NCBI RefSeq assembly: GCF_004011695.2
Contig: NC_082421.1
Coordinates: forward strand, 248,001 to 312,000
DNA from: Ascochyta rabiei
Taxonomy: Eukaryota; Ascomycota; Dothideomycetes; Pleosporales; Didymellaceae
Direction: 5' to 3'
Length of the DNA stretch: 64,000 bases
Shown here piece after piece: positions 22,759 to 34,927 of the stretch. The notes under the pieces were generated by a model. It worked only from the letters and a program-made list of their open reading frames with translations, did no database searches and was not told the DNA's origin. Both the position numbers and the translations under genes were made by a program. Each line of letters opens with the position of its first letter. Position 1 is the first letter of the stretch.

Positions 22759-24967
22759 AATGCGGTGTTGATATCTCAGGACGATGAGGGGTGGTTGTGT
22801 GCTGTGGTCTAAGTTGGGAAGATTTTGAAGGTATCTTGAAGGCGTATATTTCTACCTACGTCAACTTGAAGTTTGGGTTGAGGAATCTTCGACTCTCGTA
22901 TAAGGCATAGTCCAACTCGAACCATGGCCCAACGTTCGACTCATTGCTTGTCAGATATTCTCGACACTCCTATTGGAATGCCAGCGCATCCTCACGTTGG
23001 CATCATAGTGCAGCTTAAGCAGGATGCCGCATGGAGAGCCGGGACTGCTGGCAGTGCACGGCACACGTGTCGGTCCCGCTACGCAGTTGGCAAGAGACAT
23101 ACACTGACGCGAAGTGCTGCAACGGTAGGCTTTGAACAGATTGCGTTAGTGGAACTGCGTGACGGCTAATGTTTTTCATAGGTCCACTCCTTGGATACAG
23201 GAAATCGATGCGCAGCTTCCAGTCGTCAAACAGGATAGCACAATCCCAAGTTAAATCAAAACAGGCGTGTCCAGATGATGCGAGACTTGTGCACTGATAA
23301 CACGCATAACCTCATTGAGAACTCGTGTCCTGCATCGAATGTGACTGTGTTGCCAGACACACCCGAATGTTGCATCCAGACGAGACCAGTTGGACCTCGC
23401 AGCAGAGATTGCAGATCGGGTGTATAGCATGATGCTTGACACTACTGTTTTCAACCTCACGAACTTGAGTGATTGAAAATTGCCGGATGTGGATGCCGTA
23501 GTAAATTGTCCGAGGAAACATGTCGGCAAACGGTGCGAGCGGATTTTTCTGAGAGCGATATTCCCAAGCCATGGCACGGATGCGGATGATTGCTCCCCAC
23601 AGCTTTGGCTCTTCGTGGGAAAAAACGGCTCCTAAGGACTCTAGAAAAGGACCACTTCAGCGGTAGAGTGGACATGAGGACTTCGAGGAGGTTTCGAGAC
23701 AGCTGGTTGGACGGGTGGCAGTGTTGTCAGTGGAGAGAAGCCATCGTTATCTTCCGCACGAAAGCGTTGAGTGTTATGCACACTGTATGCCGCTTGCGTG
23801 TTGTTTGGACGGCTACGCGTTGGAGTCAAGGGCTTTCGAATGTCAATCAGGAGGTTGAGGTGCGAGCAGAAAGTGCAACACCGATCAAACCTCCTTCGAA
23901 GCGGCCAGGCTCGTCGTTCTAGGCTTGCATGAGCAGGTAAGGACTCGATGGAACAGGCTGCATACGGGAGGTTTAGAGCGCACATGCAAAATGGCGGAGC
24001 CTGGATCTAGCGGGAAAAGCAATGGGGTGGTGTAGTTCTGCCACACTGAGGGTCGCGCGTGCACCCAGCACCGTGCTGGGTTGTCACGCTTTCGTAACTG
24101 CCGACCAGCAGCCTACCAAACATTGAAGGAGTGGCGTCTGGAAGCCTTATCAGCAAGCTCCATCCAAGAGAGGGGTGCTGCGCCCAGCTTGATCCACGAG
24201 GGGTGAGGCCGTTACCGTGTGGCCACAGGCATCTACTCGATCTTGCAGCTAGGATCGGAGCTAAGTGCTCGGACTTGCCTTTTCAGGTGGAGATTTTCGC
24301 AACGCAAGTCCGGTTTGTCGAGCTATGGCTCTACGCAAACATGATGTAAGTGGATGGATGCATCTGTGGTGTGCTTTCCAAACGGTGAGGAAACAAGATG
24401 TGGGGAGTTGTGTGTCAACAGTGTCCATGAATCCAATTTCTTTCTCTTGATAGCGAAACAGTCACAGGCAGAAGTAAAGATGCAACTTCAAGCACCGATT
24501 GTTACTCGTTGCAGCTGCTGAGCGATGCTGGAGTGTGGACGAGAGCAACTAGAGCGATGATGCTCCAAGAAGAGCCAGAGGGCACGTTGGAGCAAGAGAA
24601 ATGCTCACGTAAACATGCGAAGGTTGGTTTCTGTGACGTACCAGCTAAAGCCGTTGAGCTTTGCTTCTTTCGAATGCACCGGTCCCGGAGAGTATCACGG
24701 CAATCGCACCGTGACAGGACAGCCTGAGATCTGTCATCCTCGTCGATAGTCGACAGCTTGCATCGGACTCCACAGCGGGATGGATGAACTTGGCATGATT
24801 CCAGATCTTAGCTCCATCGCAGGAAGAGTCTGTTCCGTCCTCAACCCCTTGCGACTGGGGAGGGTTTGGGTCCCAGAGATCTGGCATGTCGTTGGGCGGG
24901 TCCCGCACAGACCAGCCCAGGAACCACCAAGTTTACCCTGTGTGACGTAGTGGGTGCGCTTTTGAAC

Positions 24968-25008
24968 AGGTACAGAATAGGTACAGAATAGGTACAGAAT
25001 AGGTACAG
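24968..25008 (+). repeat. 11-nt tandem repeat AGGTACAGAAT
   Basis: Three perfect copies of AGGTACAGAAT plus a partial fourth. No gene overlaps it. Confidence 0.9.
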
Positions 25009-25675
25009 CAACGCATGAGGCAAGCCTCAGGCAATGGTACAGCTGGATCGCTGCCTGATGAGTGCTCACTCAAGCCTGTCGCTGCTGACGCTTGGGGTTG
25101 TGAGTTGGTAGAGGGAGAAGAGGGTGCAGCGGCCGTTCCTGGAGCTTCCCGTGCGGGCTCGAGAAAGGCCTTCTGTGACACAGGCAGGGAGAAGGGCGCG
25201 GGTGGAAAGCTCCTAGGAGGGGCGGATGACGCATTCCAGCCAATCATCTTGAGAGCGCTGAATTGCGGCGTACTCAGGTCTGAAAAGCCTGCAAGCTTGA
25301 GGGATGATGGTCAGGAGGAAAACGTTCCATCAGATCGGAGCTAGCCCGATCCAACGCTCGTTTATCTGCAGTCGAATCTCGCGATAGGGACTGCCCTGCG
25401 TTTGAATAGCACTAGACGGCAGTGCGATTGGGAGTCCGCGTCGCGTTTGCCTTGCATCATCTGTGTGCAACCTATGCTTCTCGCAATAACTAGCTTTTAC
25501 CCCACACCAGTTTGGAGACGAGTTTGGTCTGGGCCACTGCATTCGTAAAGGCTCATGCTAGAGGCAAAGAACGGACGAATGAGAGGCCTTCCTGGCTTCG
25601 ATCCCGTGCCGTTTCGGATCCACCTTGTGTACGGTAGAGATGGGATTCTGCGTCTTTCCGATATTCCTTAGCGCT

Positions 25676-25745
25676 TTGCTTTGCTTTGTTTTGCTCTGCT
25701 CTGCTTTGTTTTGTTTTGCTCTGCTTAGCTTTGCTTTGCTTTTGC
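25676..25745 (+). repeat. TTTGC/TCTGC pentamer tract
   Basis: About 70 nt of imperfect pentamer repeats (CTTTG, TTTTG, CTCTG), strictly free of A except one. Typical simple-sequence DNA. Confidence 0.85.
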
Positions 25746-27018
25746 CTCTGCCCGAAGCGCCCGTACGAGCACTGTCGAGCAGTCACGACAGATACGGTTG
25801 CTGGATACAGGGCAGCGTTGCCAAAACCGGGGCACAATCGAGGCTGTGAGTTGGGTATCACCGCGTCCAAAGCTGCCAGTTTTGTCAGCTCAGTGGCGGA
25901 ACGCCTGCCCCCTGGCTCCGCGGTGAGAGGTGCGCGACGTCAGTCGCCGAAAACTCTCTTTCAGTGCTGTCTCGTTTATCGTGGGGGAGGTGCTACCAGA
26001 TCCTAGCGTGCTCCGATCGCCATATTACCCAGCGAGTGCGTGGTGAGCTGTCTGATCCATGCCTGTCCCGTTGCTGGGCATTGAGGCCGAGGCGTGCTGT
26101 AGCTCCCTGCCCCTCTCCACATTCGCCGCCGACCTGCAACCCTAAGCTGTCTAAGCGGCGGACTGGCGCCGGAACCGCACGCGCCGCTGCTGGTTGGCTT
26201 GAACGCTCCGTGTGCTGGATCGCCCTTTATGAGGCCGTCTGCCCTCAGCTGCATTTTTGGAATGTTTGCATTGCGCATTTTCCCCCCATCCTCTCAACCT
26301 GTCAATCGATAGCGAGCGGCAACTCGTTCGCGTCTCTTTGCTTCCGCTTTCCCACGTGCTTAGCACACTTTCTCGACCTCGTCTACACGGGAAGCAATCG
26401 TCTGCGGTACTGCCAGGTACACACACGATCTGTCTTCCGAGCAGCCAAGTTACTCAGGTTCTTTCCATCTGGATCAATTTGTTATCGAAGGATTTGATCT
26501 GATCGACTCTGCAAACTCGCGAGTATCGAGAAGCGTGAGCATCGCAAACAGCGCACTGTTGCTCAGCATCCAGGAACCCTTGTCACCGTCACCCACAACC
26601 ACCCTCTAAACTACCTGGGTCTCGCGCCATCTCATTGTGATCGCTGATTTCAATTGGGACTCCCGTGGCCGCCATCTTGCGTTCCGATTCGAGGCGGTCT
26701 TAAGCTGCATAGCTCCGTCCTATCGGCCCACCAATTGTCCCTGTTCCCCCTGCACGTGCCACGTTTGGCCAGGATAATCGCCACTTTCCCCCTCTCCGAT
26801 CTCCCTTGATTTTTCAACTGTTTGTTTGCCTCTCATCATCGACGCAAGTCGTTGGTTGTTTGTTCTTGTACCTGTTGGTCAAGATCAATTCCCACCGTTC
26901 TGGTCAGGAAGTTCCAGCTTTGTGCCCGCCACCCTAGCCCCGCACCAACTCCCGCGCCGACTCTCACACTCGCCACACACCTACTGAATTACTCCATCAA
27001 CTCGTCTGACCTTTCATC

Positions 27019-28358
27019 ATGCCTGCCGAGCGTCGTTCATTCACTGCGGCCAGACCGGTCAAGACAGAGCGCACTCACGAAGAAAACCAGGAGCGGTATG
27101 TTTGTCTCATACATATTACATTTTGCTGTTGCTGACTTCTGGTAGTGCTTACATCGCTGCCTCGCGACGCAGTGACCGTAGTCTGGAAGCACGCATTGAG
27201 TCTGCCAGAAGAGCATCTGAGATTCACAAGAAGCGCACTGGCCGCGCTCTACGTGTCACTGAGCAGGATGTCATTAATGAGGAGATGTATGAGGAAGAAG
27301 ACGATGATCTGCCAACCCAATATCAAAGGCTAAACGCGCATCTGCACACGACGTCTGTCATGTTCAACAAGAAGTTGCACGACTACATTGCAACTCAGCA
27401 TGGCGTCAGAAACATGTTCATGTCGCAGTATCAGAACCAGCAGTTCTCGCAGCTCGGAGGCCAATACCCACCTCCGAACAATGGCTCGCTTCCTCAGACG
27501 AACAACTGGTTAAACCCTACTACGATGCCGCCTCAGCAGTTCAACCAACAGCCAACCAACAACAACACCAACCAGCAGCCGCAGCCTTCGCACGTTAACA
27601 CGTCTGTCCGTTCATCGCCATATCACATTCCACAGCGACCCCAGCCTCACCAGCGCTCCGCATCCATCGCTGTTCCGGCTTTCGATTCTTCCATGCAGCA
27701 AGGTACTGTCACGCCTCAGGATGCCCGTAGGATGTCGCTGCCAGCTCAAGCTGGTGTTGATGGACAGTCGCGGCCTGCCTTGTCGCGCGGGTCTTCTTTT
27801 CAACCTACCTCGCCCACCACTGACACTTCTGCTTCACCTCGGTCTGGGTCAGGTCAACACACCCCGCATTTGCAAGTAGACACCGACACACCTGCTTCCG
27901 CTCCTTTTGGCGCTATGAACTTCCCCATGGGCTCGCAGATGCTCGGCGGTCCCAATCCCTTGTCCATGTCACTCCCTCCTGAGTCACAGCAGTTTGTTGG
28001 TTCGATCCTCGACCCTACCGATCCTCGCACCGCCATGTTTATGAGTGGCAGTGAGCACCTTGCACAGCCATTCACGCCAACATACACCTACAACCCCAAC
28101 TACTCACCCAAGGCTCTAAAGTCGGGTGGCTCAATGACACTCAGCATGCCGCAGTCTGCTATCAAGTCTGAGGCCGGCACTGATTCGTTTGCGCCCATCT
28201 CCTCAGGTCTATACACCAACGACTCTTTCCTCACTCCAGGGAACGAAGGCTATAGTGCTTTCTTCGATTTCCAGTCATCAGATTTCGCGCAATCCACCGA
28301 CGAGCAAAACAACAACGAACAGCTTGTTGATGGTTCAAGCTTTGTCAACTGGGACTAA
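27019..28358 (+). CDS. Conserved fungal Q/N/P-rich protein, probable nuclear regulator
   Basis: Exons 27019-27095 and 27146-28358 (donor GTATGT, branch TGCTGAC, acceptor TAG) give 429 residues. The N-terminal 120 residues are highly charged and predicted helical (RRSDRSLEARIESARRASE, HKKRTGRALRVTEQD, EEMYEEEDDD), a block I know as strongly conserved among filamentous ascomycetes. The remainder is low complexity, rich in Gln, Asn, Pro and Ser, like transcriptional activation regions. There is no DNA-binding domain I can name. The very long upstream non-coding region and C-terminal acidic/aromatic segments (FFDFQSSDF) suit a regulatory protein. Function unknown. Confidence 0.85.
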
Positions 28359-30834
28359 TTGACTTGTCGTTCTGCTTTGACTTGGTTCCAGTTGCATGCA
28401 AATGTCGCTTGAATGGCCGATCTTGTATAGCATGCTTTTCGTTATGTTGGGCATCGTGCTGGTTCACATACATTTATTTCAGATGGACCCGAGTGATACC
28501 CCTTGTGTTCACTTCATTTTCACGGAAGTTACGAATTTATTTCCATGGGCGTCTGGCGCGGTGTCTATAAACGATACACTGCGGTTTTCAACATCGTCGC
28601 TTTTGGATCGCCCTGGGGCGACTTCTCCCCTCTTCGCAACCCTATGTTGGGGCGCTTAGCTATACCACAATAACTATAGTAGCCAACTGGCTGCTTCTCC
28701 AACCTCTTAGTCTATTTCTTCTACTCGGTCTTTGATGTGTGTTGCCGACAGCCAACGACTGAGCAGGTCGCTTGGTTTCTGGGCATTTCTACACACCCTC
28801 TGCATAATGAACGGTGCTTCTTGCGTGGTCCTCGACATAACGCGATCGCGACTAGTATCTCGAAAGGCTATAGACTACCAAGGGACGCAGGTGTAATGAA
28901 GGCTCGAACGGGATCTACCAAAGAACGCTCTCCCACAGAACGCAACACCTGCCACAATGCTGGAACGCCGTCCTGGGTGCTCCGTTGGTCGACTACCAGA
29001 TAGAGCAGTCGTTGCCCGAAAGTCAGGCCAAACGTAGCTGTGTTGTTGTTCTTGTGGTGATCACCGCCTGCGGCCGAATTCGCTTTTAACATACAGCGTC
29101 CGCTAGGGAAACAATCACAACCCACGCGCACGCCAACGAAAACAGCTCCAGAAATAAAAGAAACGGTCACATGCACGTATCTCAATCGCCTCCCCAAATG
29201 TAGAAGTTACTATCGGCGAATGAACACAAGTTAAGCATGTGCGTGCCTGCAATCAATCTCCCAGAGCACTGTCGGTTACTGTTACTGCCGTACGGACCGT
29301 TAGTACCTATGCACGTAGCACAGGTGCGCAGAGGTACACATTGCGATCCCGCCAATCGCGTCTGAAGAATACACCGCACACTGTAGCACAAGCCAAATGA
29401 AACACACTCATATCGAGTACCTGTAGCCTCGAACTGAATGACACGTGATGGCGCGCTTCAATGTAGCGGTGCGCGTTCTTTGCACCTTGTGCACAACAAC
29501 AACAACGGTGTTCACAAGGCAACACCAACAGTGCCGGCAATGACGCACGGCTCTTTGCATTGCCGTCAATGTACCTGAGCCTGTTCTACGCTGCGATGTC
29601 GAGGCGGGATAGCGTCGAAGCTAGCGACTCGGTGTTCCTTTCTTCCTATCGCGCAATTAGCCGTGCGACCCTCCGACCAGAGACAGCTTCATCTGTATGC
29701 ACGCTCCCTACAGGCTAGCATCGAATTTGCCACGATGGATTCAGAATGCGTCCTACCGGCTTTGACGGCGTGAGCCTCTAACACATCTTTGACAGAGGTA
29801 CTTCGGTACTTGTTGCACGTTCTGAGCTTATAGTATCAGCACGCTATAGGAACCTTAAACTGGTAACTTATTACACTCGTTCCCACCAGATATTGGAAGC
29901 TTTGACGGCTAAATGCACTGCCCCGCATTGTACACGGATAAGTCGACCGACTTAAATCGGGTTTGGGCGACAAATGAGCAATCCCACAACCCTGTCCGTC
30001 CGCGCATGCAGTCAGGACAGCTACATACTGTCGAAAACTCTGGGGTGTGATCCCCGGATTAGGCTCCTGTCATTCTAGTGTTTTGGTCTCCGTCACCTCA
30101 AGCACGCACTGTTCGCCCACAATGGCTTCGAGATACGCACTTCGAACACGAAAAGCATCAGAGCACAGGCTTGCAACTACGCTCTGCCTCAAGTAGAGAC
30201 TCGTGGTCTCGTCAGTATCAATGATGGTAGGTCTTGTCATGTGTGTGCAATGCTGCTATTCTGTTCTGTCAACGTTCCCTTTCTTGCCCATACATGCACA
30301 ACGGTGCTGCAGTGTAACGTCCGTAGATGAACATCTTCCTGTATCACCCCACCGCTTCCCAGGTCTTCTTCGCAAGACTCTACTACTCGTTACGTCTTCG
30401 CTGTAAGAAGTAGAATGCACTCATTCAAGCCCTGTTGTTAGTCACCATCGCAGTACATCGTCCGAGCGTTGGCCATCTTTACATATTGTTGCTACGTCCT
30501 CTAATCCGGGCAAGAGCTGAACGGGAACCACGCACTATTCCTGGAGGTTCGAGGACCCGGAGATGAGGGAGATTATGTACAATACTCGAAAGCACGGTTC
30601 CGCATTGTGACTTCATGTGTGGAACAGGCAGACAACCGCACACCTTGCGGTACCTTTGAGCAAGACTGGCAAGACTTCTTGCGGCAGCCAACTGATATTC
30701 ATATATAAATCCCTCTACGTTGACTTGACATTTTTACTTCACAGCTACAGTTGTGTCTGATTTGACATTTCCTCTCGTTTTTTGTCTGAAGCTTCTTTCA
30801 CTAATCCCCTAGACAACACCGATCACCAGCCAAG
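28359..30834. other. 2.5-kb intergenic region, no gene seen
   Basis: Short ORFs only. The distal part holds the promoter of the Ser/Thr-rich secreted gene. Confidence 0.55.
30702..30709 (+). promoter_or_regulatory. TATA box of the Ser/Thr-rich secreted gene
   Basis: TATATAAA, 126 bp upstream of the ATG at 30835, followed by a pyrimidine-rich leader. Confidence 0.55.
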
Positions 30835-32820
30835 ATGAGGCTCAGTACTTGCCTTTCCCTGGCTTTTGCCTTTGTGGCTGGTTCCGCTGCGCGCGAGCCA
30901 TGTAGGTTGATACGAACCTTCATCTCCCCCTCTTCTTTCCCTTCTTATCTCGACTAAAGTCTATGTCTGCGGTATGCAACCCACTGACTACGATGAAAAG
31001 TGCACTTTCCGCATGTCCACCCCCGTCAATACTACGATCCTCCACCTCCTTACTCTCCATCGGTCCCCAGCACTACTTTCGATGTATTTCCCCCACCAAC
31101 ATCGTCCTTCCCCGGAACCAGCAGGTCGTCCTCGACTGGCATTTCATCGTCGACTAGCTACGCAAATACCACGGTCCCGGTATCTTCAGGGCTGTCGAAC
31201 TCAACCACTGTCCATAGTACTGTAATTATTACCAGCCTTGTCGTGATTACTGTCACCACCCCGGTGCCTACGACTTCTATACCCGTTGCTACGAGCACAA
31301 AGTTAGTCACCGCCACTTCCTGTAAACTCAGTAATGAAGGGGTGATATGGTGCACTAACATACCATCTTTCAGCATGACTGCACCGACTACTTTTGGCAC
31401 TTTCACCGACGGCACTGCGACGAGCTTCCCGGTCGATACCCCGACCTCCTCTGCTGTTGTTCCACCACTGTCCACCGGGGTTTCGCTGTCCACTGGTCCT
31501 TACTCTTCCTACTTGCCATCCACAATACCGCCCTACGGTAACGGTACAAGCTTGACTTCCAGCTGGGGTACAGGCATCACCCCCACCCCTTCATCAACCT
31601 TCACATCTCCTTCTAATGCAACAACTTCTGGCTACTATGGCATTCCTAGTATTTCCATTAGCACCCTTAGCTGGAACCAGACGAGCTCGGTTGCCACTGA
31701 TACGCTCACTGCACCGACTGACACGACTGTGACTGAAACTGGCACTGCTTCCAAGTCTACAGTGTTTAGCTGGAGCTATACCTACACTGGGCCCTCGTAC
31801 TCGTACTCTGAGGTCACTCCATCTGCATCGGAGTCGTCAGCTCTGTCATCGAGCTTCCTGACCAAGCCAACATCGTCCGCATCAGGTTCATCAACCGTAT
31901 CGTCAAGCTTCCTGACTACACCAACACCATCAAGCTCGACAGTCTGGTACACGACACACTCTTCAGTCCCTGACATCCCGTCCTCAATCACGTTTGAATT
32001 CACCTCTAGCTCTCCAACGCCATCATACAGCAGGCGCTCAAGTTCTTCTGCTTCTCCTTCGTCGTACTCGTCGAGCTGGAGTTTTAGCTGGAGCTACAGC
32101 AATACGCGCTCCTCGACTCGGACGACTCGGACGACTCTGATAAGCACGCGAAGCTCGTCTTCCTCTGTTTTCTCTTCACCATCTGTACGCTCGTCATCCT
32201 CTGTGCGCTCGTCGTCGTCTACTATATTCCCACCGTGGCCGCCGGTCTTCACACCTACTACTACCAGAGCAACATCCAGCTCAAGCGCGTTTCCTTCCCC
32301 CTCCTCGTCAGCAAGCGAGACGACAAACACACTCTCCGACTCGATCCCAACATCCTTCGGGTCCAGCAGCAAAAGCTACTACGCGGCGCCTCCGACCCCG
32401 ACCGGTACCTTCACAGACGGCACATACAGCTCATGGCCCATCGACTCGTCGACCGCAACCCCAACACCAACACCGAGTGAAGAAAGCTCAGTATCCAAGC
32501 CCTCCTCCACGCCAACAGGCACCTACACAGACGCAACCAACAGCTCCTGGGACGTACCTACGCCAACGCCCTCCACACTATCGACCGCCACAAGCCCCCG
32601 CTCCAGCAGTGCCGAGCAGAGCGAGACAGACGGGTACTACGGGCCGCCGCAGCCTACGAAGAAGACCAGCATGGGCAAGCGCGCAATGCAGGGCACTGAC
32701 AACGACGACGGCGTAGCCAAGATGAACGTCGCCGTGGATGGCGCAATGCAGACGGAGATGCAGAGCGCGAACGAGAAGCCGAAAGAGGGACTCGTGAGTA
32801 CCATTTCCCCCTTTGGCTGA
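30835..32820 (+). CDS. Secreted Ser/Thr-rich mucin-like cell-surface protein
   Basis: Exon 1 (30835-30901) encodes a signal peptide (about 1-19, ending GSAA). The long exon starts at 31001 after a 99-nt intron (GTAGGT..AAAAG, branch CTGACTA), giving 628 residues. A nearer acceptor at 30959 leads to another frame that stops, so I reject it. The mature protein is about half Ser and Thr, a heavily O-mannosylated rod. A block GTFTDGT/GTYTDAT followed by Ser, Pro and Asp recurs three times, and YYG-P motifs recur. No GPI signal is visible. An alternative last intron (32794-32844, GTGAGT..GTAG) would replace the final ten residues by MLWFM and end at 32862. Likely a wall or matrix protein. Confidence 0.75.
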
Positions 32821-32862
32821 AGATGTGGGCTGATTGCGGTGTAGATGCTGTGGTTCATGTGA

Positions 32863-34043
32863 CTGCATAGGTGAAGCTGAGGTCTACAATGCGGTAGTTC
32901 ACTGTGGTACATTGCAGTGCATTGCAGTGCAAGTTGGGGGTGCGGATGGTGTGTACTGGAGCCTCGACACCTCTGTTTCGTTTCTACACAGTCTTTCCTT
33001 TAAAGAGCACTGTCTCTCCTCTCTCCTTTTCCATCTTCTTCGTCTTCTCGCTCGGCGTCGTAGACGCTGGGTGTTGTAATGGGTGGTTTGGCGCATAAAA
33101 CAGGAGATTCGCAGATGGGTGGATGTTGGCTACGATGTATCGATACACAGTGAATATATGACATAGACCCGGTATCTGGCCCTGAACAGCGCCCGCGTGC
33201 ATGAACAGTCCATTCGGTGCTTCAGGCTGTGCTTGATGATGAGATCGTGCACGTTGCTGTGTCTCGAGTCGACTGGATGTCTCTCTGCTACTCCTCACAC
33301 CACCCACAACGCGTCCCATCGCCGCTGGGACCTAAAAATTACCTCATCGTTACTATCCACTTACTCACATCCAATCACCCACAATCAGCAAACCCTACAA
33401 CCGCGCAGCCATCGACACCTCAGCAGCGCGCTGAGCATCGTCCAATCTTGTGGCGTTCTACACACACGCAGAGAACGACCTTGCGCAGCGCGATATCTCC
33501 AGAGGGAAGCATGAGTAGCAATAGAAACTCACGGGCGCGAGGCCGTCTTTATGCTATAATGCTCCAGGTGTTCCAAGCATGCGTGAGTGACGCACCATTA
33601 CGTGGGACTAAGTAGTACGTTGCTGATGCATGTGAGGATGGCATCATTTTGTTCGTGGGTAGAGATAGCCGAACACGGGTTTGGTAGATGGAGTGGAAGA
33701 TTTTGTTCTTTTCAATTGGGTGGTTTGCGTTGTGCTGGACTGGTCGACTGACTGGCTGATGCTGACATCGCGGCCTGCTTTGTACAGGGGGTTGCGTTCG
33801 TTGCGAATTTTCAAGGTCTCAAAGCTGTCAACGAACCCTTGTCCGTCTGGCTAGGATGCATGTTGGGTCGATGGGTCAGAGTTGGACTTGAAGATCTTTG
33901 GGAGGAGTTCCATTGTGCATTCGATGGATTATGTTGAGATTCTTCTTGAATGGCCGTGCGAAAATTCATCACACAGCGTGATATAATCATATAAACTCTG
34001 CCTCGAAGTGAATTTGCTCTTGCGTAGCCTGGGCTCCTTCTGT
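32863..34043. other. Intergenic, no gene seen
   Basis: Short ORFs on both strands without features. Contains a TTGCAGTGCA duplication at about 32912-32931. Confidence 0.5.
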
Positions 34044-34614
34044 TTAATCCACGTACGTCGATACCTCCATGCGAAATGGCTTCGACCCCAAGCGTGCCAT
34101 GTCCAAGACTGTCCCGAGGTCTTCCAAGAAATCTCGCGGGAGCCTGTGTGATGCTTCTAAAACGTCTTTGAGGCGAAGTTCTCTCCACATAGCTACAATG
34201 AGACGTCGCATAGGGCTTCCTGTAGAGGTTCCTTCGTAGACGAGCTTGATGGTAACGGTAAAAGGTGTGCGAAAACACTCACTATCCAGAAAGGCATGGG
34301 CTAGTGTTGACAAGACCCCAGACTTGACCAGTGAGTTCTGCAGTCGGTCTGCAAGAACATAAACCTCAGCAAGAAGGTGGAGCTCATCTCCTTTCTGCCT
34401 CAGACATGTAGGTCTGTCTGACAATTGAGTACTCTCGTCTTGCGTGTTCATGGTCTGATTGTTGGGCGAGGAAGGATTCGTGGACCATGAAGTCCTCATG
34501 ACTAGTAGGTGTTCCTCCCCGCGCGGTCAAGATGCAAGCTTGCTTGAAACTGGTACATGGCTGGTCAGTTGAAGTCGGAGTGGCTCGCTCGCTGCCAGGG
34601 TGATAATTACCCAA
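34044..34614 (-). pseudogene. BTB/POZ-domain gene remnant
   Basis: Minus strand. The 34499-34044 frame gives LHLLAEVYVLADRLQNSLV, then VTIKLVYEGTSTGSPMRRLI and a helical end, matching the second half of a fungal BTB protein; the intact BTB gene at 59791-60584 has the same layout (LYILVEKLQD, VQTVYNGTPPGCLLRKLI). An upstream piece in another frame (about 34570-34470) gives FMVHESFLAQQSD, the typical N-terminal BTB strand-helix. The piece between them (the LPEDDP-x-F..YL-Y segment) is absent and the frame changes, so the gene looks internally deleted and frameshifted. An unrecognised intron is possible but would not restore the missing block. Confidence 0.6.
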
Positions 34615-34927
34615 GGGCGCTGCCTTGTGGAGCTCACACCGGCTTCACGGGGTTGTTCATGATATAGAGGAACGGGTTGCGGCAGACGCAGGTGAGTGGA
34701 GGTAGTGGATGAGAGTCTGAGGCGTACAAACGCAAGTAGTCTGTGGTTGGAGGTAAGTGTATTCCTGGTCCTGCCTTCACCTCCGCCTAAGTAAGTTTAG
34801 CAGCTGCCAATCACGTCACTTCTCCAGTTGTATATCTTCTTTACTCCCACCTCTCATTTCTTAAAACAGCACAAAAAACAACATACAAACAAGCACCACT
34901 CATAATACACTCGATCCACCCATTACC
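34615..34927. other. Short intergenic region
   Basis: 313 nt of leader and promoter sequence for the gene at 34928. Nothing else visible. Confidence 0.5.

Larger units (their letters stand above)
22759..27018. other. 4.2-kb intergenic region, no gene supported
   Basis: Contains two small tandem repeats listed separately. ORFs of 60-177 codons occur on both strands but are Arg/Ser/Pro-rich, without domains or splice consistency. The last kilobase is C/T-rich and probably the long promoter and leader of the gene at 27019. Confidence 0.55.

Noticed and set aside
25964..26497. 177-codon ORF upstream of the Q/N-rich regulator
   Set aside because: Arg/Cys/Ser/Leu mixture with no domain; lies in the C/T-rich promoter region.
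30540..30570. GGTTCGAGGAC, resembling a tRNA B box
   Set aside because: No matching A box or foldable acceptor and anticodon stems nearby.
30960..31225. Alternative exon 2 start of the Ser/Thr-rich gene at 30960
   Set aside because: Gives a frame that stops at 31225 and loses the Ser/Thr-rich sequence; acceptor 31000 keeps the frame.
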